Of a stretch of DNA of 64,000 nucleotides, positions 45,343 through 56,825 are shown piece after piece. The stretch is from Harmonia axyridis. Taxonomy: Eukaryota; Arthropoda; Insecta; Coleoptera; Coccinellidae. The stretch's first letter is position 1. Each line of letters starts with the position of its first letter. The stretch spans positions 4,960,001 through 5,024,000 of the forward strand of contig NC_059502.1 in NCBI RefSeq assembly GCF_914767665.1, in the 5' to 3' direction. The notes under the pieces are model-generated. The model was not told where the DNA came from, ran no database searches, and saw only the letters and a program-made list of their open reading frames with translations. Position numbers and translations under genes: made by a program.

Positions 45343-46436
45343 TAGGGCTGCAACCGAAACCGAACCGAACTACCAATTCCGGCCGATTCGGCTGCTCGGC
45401 CGGAATTCCGGCCTAGGCCGAATTCCAATTCGATTCGGCCGAATTTTTCCAAGTGAAAATTGAAAGAAAAACAGGAGATAATTTTGATAATTTATTTGCA
45501 TAATAAAAATAAAAAGTCTTCTAGAAATATGATATATCAATCCTAAATATCACAGATTGAAAAATAAAAGTCTTCTAGAAAAGGAACGTAATTCATAATT
45601 ATCACAGCTGAAAACATAAAAAATACTCTTCACGAAAAGGATCATAACATAATTCATAATTATTAACATCAGGATGAAAACAAAAATATTTCTGATTCTA
45701 GTTGTCAAATAAAACAACTAAACATTTTCATGAATGAACACTATTTTTTCGGCCATTTGAGGATCCAACGATCTTCTCTTATCTTCGAAAATGTTCCTCA
45801 TTTCTGAGAATAAGCGTTCGCTTGGAACACTTGTTCCAGGACATAAAAGAAATTTCGGTACAAGTTTGAAAATGTAAGGAAAGTTTTTATTCTGTGTCTT
45901 CCAAAATTCGAGAGGACACGAATTCCGATCTAAAATGGGTTTTTGGAGGTATTCACCAATTTCATCCGTGATGGATTTTTTAACATCACAGTTTTTGTTT
46001 TCTTTAGAGGAATTGGCAATGTCTTCAAAGCATTGCCATAAAGTTGAAGTCTCGTTACTGGTCTTCTTTTTTTTTATTAATGGTTCGTCATCTGAGTTAT
46101 TCGTTTCCGAATCGCTTCCTCCAGTAAGTCTACTTATAGTTATAAGTTATTTCCTTGATCACAATGCAAATAATTGATTTTTTTTCCAATGTGTTAAAAA
46201 ACACATTTTTATATCTCGGGTCGATGAAGGTAGCTATGGAATAGTTTTTATTAAAAACTAGATTTTTGCAACGCTCCTCTAGTCCTTTTTCTGAAGCTTC
46301 TTTGAAGGAGTTTCGATCTGCGATCCGGCCAACGGTTCGGTTTGTGATTCGGCCTACAAATTCGGTTCAGTCCGGCCAATACAGCCGGATCGAAAAATTC
46401 GGTTCGGTTTGAAAATGGCGTTTCGTTGCACCCCTA
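45343..46436 (-). mobile_element. hAT transposon remnant, 1,094 bp
   Basis: The ends are imperfect terminal inverted repeats: TAGGGCTGCAACCGAAACCG at the left and, reverse-complemented, TAGGGGTGCAACGAAACG at the right. An 8-bp target duplication CTGTTGAT lies at 45335-45342 and 46437-46444, diagnostic of hAT. On the minus strand, an open frame from about 46140 down to 45718 encodes the hAT dimerisation domain: FWKTQNKNFPYIFKLVPKF, SVPSERLFSEMRNIF, DKRRSLDPQMAEK. The N-terminal and catalytic parts are absent, so it is non-autonomous. The element is missing from duplication copy A. Confidence 0.9.
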
Positions 46437-46929
46437 CTGTTGATCGTCAGTTTTTTCAGACTACTCATCGTCAGGTCAAGACCATCAGTCTGAATGTAAC
46501 CAAACATAAGTGAGTGAAGGAAGATTGATAATAAAATTATTGTAGCATCGAAATTTGTGGAACTGAACTCTGGATGATCCGAAAATTTGAATTTTATGTT
46601 TTTAAATTAACCATGTATCTTAGGTAAGGCATTCCAGATCATCAGGTCAAAACGACAGGTCTCAATCGGCAGTAGTCAGTAGACAACTTCATAAGTATAA
46701 CTTCTCAACCTGATTTTGAATCTGAAAGAAAGGTTGAAAATAGAGGTTTCATACTGATAATACCTAATCCTCGTTTATAGTCAATTGGTAGGTAGAAAAT
46801 TCACTTTTAAAGTAGCAGTACTATTCTACCAAGTCAACACAAACTGAAATCGACCTTCACTAACAATACGTCTACTCTAGTTAGAATGACTTGAGAGATA
46901 AAGTATTTTTGATACATTCAAATTTTCAG

Positions 46930-47108
46930 ATCTCGTCACGTGTCCCAATTGTCACAAAAAATATAAAAATATGAAATGCATGAGAAAACATCTCCATCAA
47001 GATTGTACTAAGGATAAGGTACATACATGTTCAAGGTGCCCTCTCAAATTTAAAAGAAGGTATGATTTGAAGATGCATGTACAGAAAAAGCATAAGAACC
47101 TGCAGTGA
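46930..47108 (+). CDS. lola: Lola terminal exon, duplicate copy B, 59 aa
   Basis: AAATTTTCAG ends at 46929. The fingers sit at the same positions as in copy A (44453) and all zinc ligands are kept. Three residue differences and intact splice sites mean both copies remain usable. Which copy is expressed cannot be seen from sequence. Confidence 0.92.
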
Positions 47109-47860
47109 CATGATAAATATATTATGGTAAATTATTTTCGTTTATTTATCCCACATCGATTTGGCAATAAATTTGTTGTTGAATATGCTACAGATAGACA
47201 AAGCTCTTAATTTTCATTTAAATTATCAGTTTGGTTTCATACTGTAACATTGAATTCATTTGATATGAAGAAATATTATTATTATGTATACAAAGCTATA
47301 AAACTTTCAATATTTTGAACATAAGCCATCACGTGATGAGAAATCAATTGGTCTTGCATTTTTACTTTTTCAATTACAGGTAATTTAAACTTCAAAAGGA
47401 TGTCAAAAATGACTAGAAAATAATCTTTTTGGGGTAAGAATTCAATATTGATTGAATTCTTACCTCAATTGTTTCCTAGTAATTTTTGACATTCTATTGA
47501 AGAAGTGTATTTGTTTGCATGGATAATCTAAATATTTGTTATTCAATTGGATTATTATTTATGGTTATTTCTTACAATAAAATATAAGATATCGCTTTTG
47601 TAGTTTCTGTAAGCTAACTAAATAAAAAATTTGCGTTTTCTCATACCTTCAAACAAGAAATATTTGTTTTTCAAAGTTTTGAGTTACAGCCTCAACAACA
47701 AAGATGAATCCATACTAAAATTAACACGAATCATATTCAATGACTAAAGTGCTATTCTATGTTCGACCACTGAAGGAACTGATGTAAAACTCTGTGGTTC
47801 TCATAAATTTTTCAAATAACTAAATATTATTTCCAATATTTCATCGGACTTTTTTTGCAG

Positions 47861-48207
47861 ATCAACAGGCTTTCGTATGCAATAGTTGTGGTAAGAGATA
47901 CAAGTACTATACTAGCCTCTACAATCACCAGAAATATGAATGTGGAAAAACAAGGTCATTCATCTGCAAATTCTGTTCGAGAGGTTTCTGGCACAAACAG
48001 GCTTTGAAGAATCATGTCAACTTCAATCGTTGTAAAAAATCCCAGGCATTCGACTTGTTCAACATGATGCAAAGCTATAATATTGGCCAAACTGTAAATT
48101 TACCGGCAATTCAACTGGGTCAACAGTTCGGTCATCAAAGCACTGCTTTTGATATGGCAACAACCACAGATACGAAAGAATTTTTAGGAAACACACCACA
48201 TCAATGA
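47861..48207 (+). CDS. lola: Lola terminal exon: two fingers and Gln/Asn-rich tail, 115 aa
   Basis: TTTTTTTGCAG ends at 47860. Finger 1 is C7-C10-H23-C28; finger 2 is C36-C39-H52 with C58 as the last ligand (HX5C), so both fingers are C2HC. The 57-residue tail is rich in Gln, Asn, Thr (QSYNIGQTVN, AIQLGQQFGHQS) and could be an activation or low-complexity region. Confidence 0.92.
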
Positions 48208-49983
48208 TGTATTCGTTGATAATTTTTGAGAATTTATAAAAACTATCAAGCAAACATATCGATCATTCTTCATTCTGATTTGGAAAAAAAGGTTTTCTTA
48301 TACTGTGATATTTTGTTTCACGTTTTTTCTGGTAACAAATAGTAATTTTTGCACGATCTAGCTATCATCATAACTTACAGTATCCGTTGGCAAGATTTTG
48401 CCAACACCCAAATTAGTTAGCGATGTATTTTTATGATACATCTCACAAAAGTTTAAAAACCGGAAATTGAAAAATTGATTTATATTAGCAAAACGACTTA
48501 GGATTAAATCCAAACGAATAGTCAGTTCAATTGTTTATGGCAATAACATTCACTGAAACTGATATATCAGAAATTTATATTCTTTTAAAAACATCACTTT
48601 TGACTTTTCAGTGATCAGATGGAAATAAGTTTATTAAAATCATGAAAAATATAATAGATTCGTGCAAAAAACGCTACTGCTTACCGTTCTTGATACTTGA
48701 ATATACTATTATAACGTTTAGTCCCTGTTTTGACTGATCGAAAGAATAATTTTTATTATAATCTATTCATTTATATTCGAAATAAATTATTTGAAAAAGT
48801 ATAAAATGTTATTTCTTCTCCCTAAGTTCTAATTTCATTTGTTTAATATTCTTGAAATACATAGGTACTATGGAATTATGAGCTGATTTTCTCCTAACGT
48901 ATTCAGTGAACCTTACGGCCAAAAATTGCAATTTGTAAATTTACGATCGCTGCTAAATTCATGTCAATGGTCACGTGAATAGAAAACAATAGCTATGTGG
49001 ACACGAATACCAGTGATGAATAATAATAATATTATATTTATTGAATTGTATGGGACAAGTTGAAGTTGACAAAAAAAAGTTGACAAAAAAAAAAAAATTC
49101 AGTATATTTTGAGGGGAATCAATAAAAGTGTATTTCATTGTACGGTATGCCATTAACGATGGAAAATTATATCAGCCAAATGGCCGCCACGGCTACGGAT
49201 GCAGCACCATATCCTTTCGATAACAAATTCCATCCTTATGGTCTATAAATCGATTATGGAGCATTGGCATAGACCTTATTTGTCACGTCATACTATGTCA
49301 TACTTGATGTTTTATGAAATACTACTAGTTACAAAAAAAATTGGGTTGACTCAAGACTTAATCCTCTTTTATATTAGTTTGCAATTCCCTTAGACACTAT
49401 CATGAAAAAATTCCACTAATTCAGAATGAAAAATACAACCTCCTTGATCCATATTGAATCCGGTTTTGGTGTTGTTTGTATACATACTATAGGAAGTAAC
49501 GGATGACATTTTAACCTGTAACGGATAATGTTTCCATTTGTAACGGGTAAATATATTATTCGTTACTACATTTATAAAATTTCGCTTAATCTGATGAATT
49601 TGAAATCAGCCTTTTTTTTATTTTAATTACGCAATTATGGAGATTTAACAGACGATGATGCATGAAGATTTCAAAAGTTGATACATAATATTATCTTCAT
49701 ACTATATTCTATTATAAGATGAAGAAAAGCTTGGGTGAAGCTGGTAAAAATTAACATTTTCATTTAGCAATTTTGGAAAATGATATTCTTTCAATCTGAG
49801 AGTTCACAACTTTTGATCCTAACATTATCTACAACATCCTCAGGGCTCTTTCCATACTTATCACGATATTACAGGTACACTCCTTATCAATGTAAATAAC
49901 AACTAGCTACCAACCCGGTTTTTGGTATACCTATAGCAAAAACAAGGTACATATGGCATTCATCATGAAATCTTCCTTTTTAG
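48208..49983 (+). other. Intron; part of TAACGG repeat cluster
   Basis: Near 49180 GGCCGCCACGGCTACGG is a GC-rich island with no identified function. Three GTAACGG(A/G)T words occur between 49496 and 49550. The open frame at 49199-49393 has no domain. No exon found. Confidence 0.45.
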
Positions 49984-50207
49984 GTCCTAGAGTACACCAA
50001 TGTGGAGTCTGTCTCAAAACGTACAAACATTCTGCTTCCTTAAGAAACCACAAAATGTACAATTGTGGCAGAACACAAGGAAAGTTTCAGTGTGACCTGT
50101 GCGGTGACCATTTCACTAGGAAATTTTCGCTGAATTATCATAGGCAAACGAAAACATGTGCTAGACGCCAGAGACTTATGAAATACGAATCTTTGACTAT
50201 AATTTAA
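49984..50207 (+). CDS. lola: Lola terminal exon: two C2HC fingers, 74 aa
   Basis: TTCCTTTTTAG ends at 49983. Finger 1 is C7-C10-H23-C28 (HQCGVCLKTYKHSASLRNH). The linker is eight residues, one more than usual. Finger 2 is C37-C40-H53-C59 (HX5C). It shares the HX5C ending with the 47861 exon. Confidence 0.92.
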
Positions 50208-51701
50208 AAGTGTATTCCAATCATCGACTGCAAGCATATTTCCTTGAAAATCTAGATCAAAAATGTTAGGTTGGATAGATTGAATTGTTATGAGCACAAA
50301 TATAGTATTAACTAAACTCAACATATCAGTTATCGAAACAATTGAGTTAGCGGCTTACAATCAACAGAATACTGCAAATGAAACGGAAACCAGAACACAA
50401 ATAATCAAAAGAATCAGATAAACATGGCAAATTCAAACTAGGCTTTAGTAACGGGTAAAATTTTAACATGTAACGGACAAATTCACTAACCGTAACGGAT
50501 ATATTTCTTGTCTGTAACGGATAATGGTTTTATTTTCAATGTTTAGTTTTTTATCCGTAACGGGTAGAAATATAACTCGGTACTACATTTTTAAAATTTC
50601 ACTCGCTCTAACTAATTTAAAATCAAACTTATTTTGTTTACCTTGAACTTGAAATATTCTTCGATTACTCGAATTTTTTTGGACGTACAAAATATATTAC
50701 ATTTTTTCAATGCGCACATTTACAGTCTGAATAGGATGATGCACAAAGTCGTTATATTGGGTTATTTTTGATGTTATTATATCCAGATCCAGATTATATC
50801 AAATCGCTATTGGATAATTCTGTTATGCAAATTCATAAATTTTAAGTTGACAAATAGGTTGGTCATGATCACAATCATTCTATGGTCCATAAAAAAACAA
50901 ATTTATTTCATAGTTTACTAACGATCATGAAAATATTTCATCCTGACCTTTTTTATGGAACTCATAGTTGCTTTGAGAGTCTACGATCATAATGTGTTTA
51001 AACTTTATATTATTTTTATATTTTCGTTTTTATATTTTTACTTGTGTAAGTGTTGAGTTTTGTTATTTGTTCATCGAAAAATCTTATTGATATTTTCAGC
51101 ATATTTTTTTTTTCGTTTTTTTCTACATTATCAAATTAACAATAATACTAATACTATGTTTACTATTAGTTGATACACTTATTGTTGTATACAGAGTTAA
51201 TTCGTTAGATAAGATTTTAATAACCGAAGTATATTGGTTAATATTGTAGAATTGTTTTATCTAACAAATTTATCCTTTTCGTGGTTCAGATTAGGTATAT
51301 ATTTTTTTAGTTGGTAACTATATTTTATGTAGATATGTTTTTATCATTTAATGAGTTTATAGTTATATAATAAATTATATTTTTAGACAATAATTTTTTA
51401 CATGCCCTTCATACGGATAGTGTGATGTGTGATCACTTAAGTAAAGTCTCATTTATTCTTATGGATGATTTATGCGACGATGTTTTAAGAATTTAAGAAT
51501 ACTTCTTTACAAACAAGTAGTCTTATTTAACAATTTTTCCTCATCATCTATCTGAATGATTCCAGTTTTGTTGAAATTTTTTTGGCTTAGTGATACTCTA
51601 ATGTTAGATATTTGAATCCTAATGTTGTATGTGTTGTATATGTCATGACATGAATTTTGAGATGAAACTCTTCGTATTTTTATAATGTTTCTAAATTTCA
51701 G
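50208..51701 (+). other. Intron; second half of TAACGG repeat cluster
   Basis: Five more TAACGG words occur between 50449 and 50565. The following ACTACATTT(T/A)(T/A)AAAATTTC matches the sequence after the left cluster (49563), so the two clusters are an old direct repeat on either side of the 49984 exon. No coding exon. Confidence 0.5.
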
Positions 51702-51844
51702 GCGTTGATGAAAAAAAAATTTGCGATTCATTCTACGTTTGTACAGTTTGTTGTAAAGTATACAAGCATGAGAGTAATCTAAGAAAACATCAAGTTTCAG
51801 AATGCGTCAAAATTTCTAGTGCCTTCTCCACCAAGAAATTTTAA
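51702..51844 (+). CDS. lola: Lola terminal exon with a single C2HC finger, 47 aa
   Basis: CTAAATTTCAG ends at 51701. The only finger is C14-C17-H30-C35 (YVCTVCCKVYKHESNLRKH). Twelve residues later the frame stops, and no second finger can be read in any frame before the sequence turns AT-rich. Either a second finger has been lost by a truncating mutation or this is a natural one-finger isoform. Splice site and phase remain intact. Confidence 0.8.
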
Positions 51845-52246
51845 TTTATTTTTCTGTCGTCATTAGAGGGCCTCAAGCAATCTGAAGCAAAAAAATCGAA
51901 AATATTTATTTCATACTAGAGTTCTTTTGTTTTTCATTTGTTAAATTTTGTTTTGTATTTACATTTATCGCGGATTTATTTTTCTTATGCAAAATTTTTT
52001 GTTTAGAATAATTTTTATTTATATTTGACATATTCTAATGGAAATTTTGAGATAATGTTATTTTATTGATGAAATAAAATTCAATTGCACTTTAGGTTTT
52101 GCATTATGTAGTTAATAAAAGTATTTTTATTATCGAATTTTGTTTTCAGGGGTCAACCTAGAGTATTATTTTTTTCGTAGAGTTTTGTGTGGTACAGAAT
52201 GTATAAAAACTATATGGCATTGACTCTAATCATGAATCATTTTTAG

Positions 52247-52467
52247 ACGTGGACAAGTACATCTATGGAATGAACAACGGTCCTTATCAATGTGCCAAAT
52301 GTTACAAAACTTACAAAGATAAAGGAAGCGTGAAAAGACACTTGGTATATGAATGTGGAAAAGGGCCAATGTTTAAATGTCCATTGTGTCCATACAGATG
52401 TAAAAGACAGGATGCTTTGAAAGCACATTTGAAATCGAAACGTCACAATGTCAGGTCATTTGAATAG
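52247..52467 (+). CDS. lola: Lola terminal exon: two fingers, 73 aa
   Basis: TCATTTTTAG ends at 52246. Finger 1 is C16-C19-H32-C37; finger 2 is C45-C48-H61-H67 (HX5H), CPLCPYRCKRQDALKAH. The leader is DVDKYIYGMNNGPYQ. Confidence 0.92.
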
Positions 52468-53569
52468 TTTTATTTTGATTGCAGCATATTATAGTCGGTT
52501 ATTAGTATATATTTGTTGCTTCATAGATTTGTTGTGTTTTTTCGTGGTTTATTTTCGATCTCATAGAGTGAAGCTCTGTTAGAATGTTATCGAGAACGTT
52601 TGATCTCTTTGTTGTTACTCTTCTATTCTTATTACCTGCTTTCTTTCTCTTTCTTTTTGTTTTATTTAATGAATTACTCGATTAATGAAGACTATCTGTG
52701 ATGTCATCTTAAATTGAGAATTTAATTAGTTGAACTTTTTTTCAACATCCTTTGTTTTCTTTGTTGTTATTCATGCTTCCTATAGACATTTATTATTTTT
52801 TTGAAATCTTCTTATTACTGTCACCTGAATCTGTTACAATTTATAATTTTTTCAATTATAGAAGAGCTTTCGTTTTCAGCTCATAGTTTCTATCTAGATC
52901 CTTCTACATGGAAAATATTTTCTTGCATGTGTTTGTTTTTTTATTGGTGTTATATGTGTGACGGTTATGTATCCTAAGATGACATTGATTTTTACAGAGC
53001 TTGAGGAGACGACGACTTAACTTCAGGTTTTCTACAATTATTTCAGAAGAAAATTAAATATTTCCTTCATATTTGTATCTGAAAATTTTCGGAGATGTAG
53101 ATGAAAAACTGACATAGGTGAAGCTTGTAATAAAAATATATTTAGCGGAAACAATTAATTTAAATTGAAAATACTGCGGAATTAGTGACCTGATTTCTAT
53201 TTCTTGTTCTTTGAATTATTTTGACTATGATTGGCGATGCTCCAAACATAATGAAATTTTTTTAAATGTCATTCAAGTCACCATGTCAGGTTTTTGTCTG
53301 ATAATTTTTTGTTTCAATATTTCAAGTATTTATTGATAAGGGGGATTTTGTTCCAATTTGTCGAATATCTAGTCCAAGATTGTAATTATTATGTAAGAAA
53401 AATATAGCTGAATTGTAAGGAAGAGTATCATAGTATTATTCATCCTCATTTTCCTAAATATCCTGCACAATGTAGTGTATGATCAGCATTCGTTTTCAGA
53501 AAAATGGAAGCAGAATTTTTTTTCCATGTTCAGATGAGAACGCAAGTTCTGAATTAAGAATTAGATTAA
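52468..53569 (+). other. 3' UTR/intron; nothing recognised
   Basis: AT-rich, with a T/C-rich stretch at about 52605-52660. No exon. Confidence 0.45.
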
Positions 53570-54060
53570 AAAAAAAAGTTCAAATTTTCGAGAATTCATG
53601 ATTTTCATCGATTTGTGTCAAGAAGCATTGTCTTGGTGAACGGGATTTTTTTCTTTTGCATTTGTGATAGTTTTTCTTAATTTATGAGCTCAATAGGTCC
53701 AATAAGGTAAAGTTATATTAACGCTTGAAGGTTTTTACTTCTAACAAGATAGTCAATGGACAATATACCATGCACATTCCAACTTACGGATGCCATAACC
53801 TTGTCAGCTGATATTTGAGATTTTAGTCGCTTTTGACGTCTTTTTCCGTCTGTGTTCCACTCAGCTGATGCTCTCTATGACTCAGGAGTATAGTGATGAA
53901 TCCATGTTTCATCCACTCTTGCATAGACGCAAAAGATTGTGTTTTTAACCGCTCAAATAACAGCGTTCGAAATAAAGGGGGCTTTTGATTGAAAATAAAA
54001 TACATCAGCATCCAAATTTTTCGAACCTTGACGGAAATGCTCATTATTACTCGTTTCAAA
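53570..54060 (-). mobile_element. Degenerate mariner transposase fragment
   Basis: On the minus strand successive frames give WMKHGFITILLSHREHQ (the mariner WIHHYTPESHR region), WHP*VGMCMVYCPLTIL (WDARGIL region) and PVHQDNAS*HKSMK (the HQDNAPxH catalytic block). Stops and frame changes show it is dead. It ends about 50 bases before the homeodomain exon acceptor. Confidence 0.75.
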
Positions 54061-54108
54061 TTATCATAAATGTTAGAATATTGTTTTTCTGATGCTGTTT
54101 CATTGTAG

Positions 54109-54329
54109 GGGTGACACCTCAGAAGCGAAAATCCAGGACTACATTCACCCCAGAGGAAAAGTTCTTCTTAGAAAACGCTTTCCAAAAAAATACGAGACCA
54201 ACAACACAAGATATCCATCTAATGACACAAGCTATAGATCACGATTTAGATACCTTACGCATATGGTTCTACAATAGAAGACAAAAAGAGAAGAGAAAAA
54301 AATTGATGTCTGATTTGAACATTCGATAA
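54109..54329 (+). CDS. lola: Lola terminal exon: POU-type homeodomain isoform, 73 aa
   Basis: TTTCATTGTAG ends at 54108 and the phase-1 frame starts GVTPQ. Residues 6-65 form a complete 60-residue homeodomain. Canonical positions are all correct: R5, L16, F20, W48, F49, N51 and R53. The third helix reads IWFYNRRQKEKR, which is the POU signature WFCNRRQKEKR with Tyr instead of Cys at position 50, the base-specificity residue. No POU-specific domain is present here. Eight residues follow the homeodomain. If spliced to the shared exons this makes a BTB-homeodomain protein, a combination not known to me in Lola. An AATAAA lies at 54585-54590. The only alternative is an unrelated retro-inserted fragment with a chance acceptor, which the intact frame argues against. 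Confidence 0.82.
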
Positions 54330-54916
54330 GAGCTGATACAAAAGTTGACAGAATATTATTTCATTTGAAAAATCATTTAAGGAAATTTTTTATTTGGTAT
54401 TGTGACTAGTATAAATCCTTATTTATGGTTGTGACTAGACGGACTGAGACGAAGATGGACAGTCTGTCAATTGAGAATCGTTTTACCTCTGAAAATATCC
54501 TTTATTTATTCATTAATGAAGTAATTGTTATGTATACAGTATTTAATTTTAATTATAATCAATAGGTGAAATAGTAGTTGGTAGAATAAATTTTGATAAT
54601 TATCTGAAATTTTTTATTGAATGTGGCAAATGAGAAATCTATCATAGTGTTACTAGTTGCAGTAGGTGAAGTGAATAGGTTATAGTGAATGATTGAATAC
54701 TTGAGTACTAAGTTATCTGTATAAAACATTCATCAATTCAATTTGAATTTTAACCCTTTGGTTCAAGGTTCTTCCCTATTCGAAAATCATTCCATGCTAC
54801 TAACTAACCATCTTTTTTATTGAGAGAATTGCATTCCACTCAGTACTAACAACTTCTTGAGGATGATGGGATGAATTTATTTTTCTGAGCTTTTGCATAT
54901 GTCAAGAATGTTTCAG

Positions 54917-55116
54917 GCCCAAGAAAATGGATTTGCTGGCAATGTGGTCGTCGCTATGCCAACACATACACTTTATCCAGGCATGTGAAAATAGAATGTG
55001 GAAAAAGCAAAAATTGTGTATGTCTCTACTGCCCAGCCAGGTTCTACTACAAACAAGACATGAAAAGACATTGTCGTCAAATACACAAGGTTGAATTAAG
55101 CAAATTATTGGGTTAA
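54917..55116 (+). CDS. lola: Lola terminal exon: two fingers, 66 aa
   Basis: AATGTTTCAG ends at 54916. Finger 1 is C7-C10-H23-C28 (WICWQCGRRYANTYTLSRH); finger 2 is C36-C39-H52-H57, with an extra Cys at 34. The tail is ten residues. On the minus strand the overlapping open frame is a shadow. Confidence 0.92.
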
Positions 55117-55167
55117 TAGTTCTGTTAGGAACTTTGTACAATATTTTAGATTCATCGATTAATTATA

Positions 55168-55632
55168 CTATGTGACCCACTGAAACTCTCTAGCCAAAAA
55201 ATTCCCTAAGAGTCAGTCTTGCAATATTGTTATTGCATATTCGTGGGTGGATGATAATTCGGAATTCTTTTGATGTCTACCCTACATTCCTGAACAAAAA
55301 TACTCACTTTGTTCAACATTATTTAATATTCTGTAACACTTCTTGAAACTGATTAGTTTGTTGTTGATGTTGATCCTTCAATCTCACCAGTGTACTTTAA
55401 AACGCTCATAAAAACTGAGAATACAATTTCTGCCTGAATAAAAATCATGAATAATTCAACAATGGATGTTGAGGACTTGTTCAGAACCTGGACTACTTGA
55501 TGCTCTTCTCCCTTCCCTTCCAACGACCTTTTTATAATGAAAAACGTTTTTTAATTGATCATTCACCTACGAATTCAATAATAACTCTTACGAAAATATT
55601 CGGCTGACTTTTTTTATGTGGATCACCCTGTA
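55168..55632. mobile_element. MITE-like element with GTGA(C/T)CCAC ends
   Basis: The left end TATGTGACCCACTGAAACTC and the right end, reverse-complemented TACAGGGTGATCCACATAAA, are imperfect inverted repeats about 465 bp apart. Similar ends recur at 59478 and 60174, and a related end occurs at 18968. Interior non-coding. Confidence 0.4.
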
Positions 55633-56634
55633 TAGTTGAAATTGTTGAAAGGAGCTCTCTTTCCACCTGTTTGGTGAAGAAAGTTCCATTTAAATTTTTA
55701 TATCTTTCTTATTTATAACTTTGTGTTTATTTGAAATTATTTTGTAGTATTATTCGATCTTTTCTTTTGATTTTCAATAAACTTTTATCGTTTGGTCGTT
55801 TGTTTTCTTCATTTCCCAATCTCGGAACTTTAGTGTTTTGTAGTTTTACTTCGATGTAAATGTTTTCGTGGAAAAATAAAATTGTCTATTTTAGTGATGC
55901 TTTTCTCACAAGTGTATATTTTTGTTCGCAGGTAGTTTCAAACATTTCCTATTGGGTGACGAAAAGTGTATTACGAATCAAAGTTGTAAAGTTCGTAAAG
56001 GTATTACATAATGAGATTTACATTTGATGCTTGCGTTGTAGAAAATCAAGATCCATTTGCATATTATCTGTTAATCTTACCGTCAAAAGTTTAACCTTGA
56101 ATTTCCGCAAATGGATCTTGAATTAATTATTAATTTTTTTTTTCGATATCAGGTAGAAAAGCATGCTGGCAAGAATTATAATAGGTGTGCTTGAATATAC
56201 TTTGTCGTAAACTTGGAAGTACAGCGAGATTTAGTTGGAATACAAGATTAAGGATGATTTGGAAGTTAAATGATGACGGAAACGAAAACACTATCGATAT
56301 GACCTTGAGTTGAGATTCATAAAGGATCATCGAAAATTCCTAATTTTCTGAATCATTTGATTCCTAGGTGATTAAAAGTTCTTTCTTCTCTAGTTTTCAT
56401 ATATTCGTACTCAGTCAAAACTCATTCTTCTCAAAGTCGAATTTATTTCACACCATAGTCATTTTCAAGATACATGTACAAGTTCAACCATGTCCTTAAC
56501 CAGGTATTTGACTTCTTCTCGCTGTGCCACAGTTTAAGTTGTCGCTGGATACAATGTGAATGTGATGCAAATCGTAGTGAGCCAAAGCTTGTCTATATAC
56601 AGGCTGCCCGTAATGGATTCACCGTGTTTTTCAG
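55633..56634 (+). other. Intron with a 15-bp inverted repeat
   Basis: TCAAGATCCATTTGC (about 56047-56061) and GCAAATGGATCTTGA (about 56109-56123) are exact inverse copies with a 47-base loop. A phase-1 frame after TTCGCAG at 55931 gives 26 residues without a domain and is not called. Confidence 0.4.
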
Positions 56635-56825
56635 ATCTGTCGCAAAAAAGGTTCCCATGTGATAGATGCAATAAATCGTATACAATCAAGAACAATCTCA
56701 GAAGACATCAACGCGTAGAATGCGGTCAAGAGAAAAAACTGATGTGCAGCATTTGTCATTTGAGATTTTATTACAAACAAGAACTCCAAGGACACTTGCG
56801 TATAAGACATTCAAATCTGTATTGA
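56635..56825 (+). CDS. lola: Lola terminal exon: two fingers, 63 aa
   Basis: GTGTTTTTCAG ends at 56634. Finger 1 is C9-C12-H25-C30 (FPCDRCNKSYTIKNNLRRH); finger 2 is C38-C41-H54-H59. An upstream in-frame extension (to 56556) is intronic read-through; the phase-1 acceptor fixes the start. Confidence 0.92.

Larger units (their letters stand above)
43751..47623 (+). repeat. 1.4-kb tandem segmental duplication containing an exon
   Basis: Copy A (43751-45150) and copy B (45151-47623) begin alike (ACACTC(G/A)AATATTTTTG) and end alike (GTAAGCTAACTAAAT). Copy B without its 1102-base hAT insertion plus target duplication is about 1.37 kb. Each carries one finger exon with its acceptor and flanks. Near-identity across introns shows the duplication is recent. 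Confidence 0.9.

Noticed and set aside
45935..46177. 80-codon + strand open frame
   Set aside because: Antisense to the hAT transposase remnant.
55932..56011. 26-residue phase-1 frame after TTCGCAG
   Set aside because: No domain, no unusual composition; a phase match alone occurs by chance one time in three.
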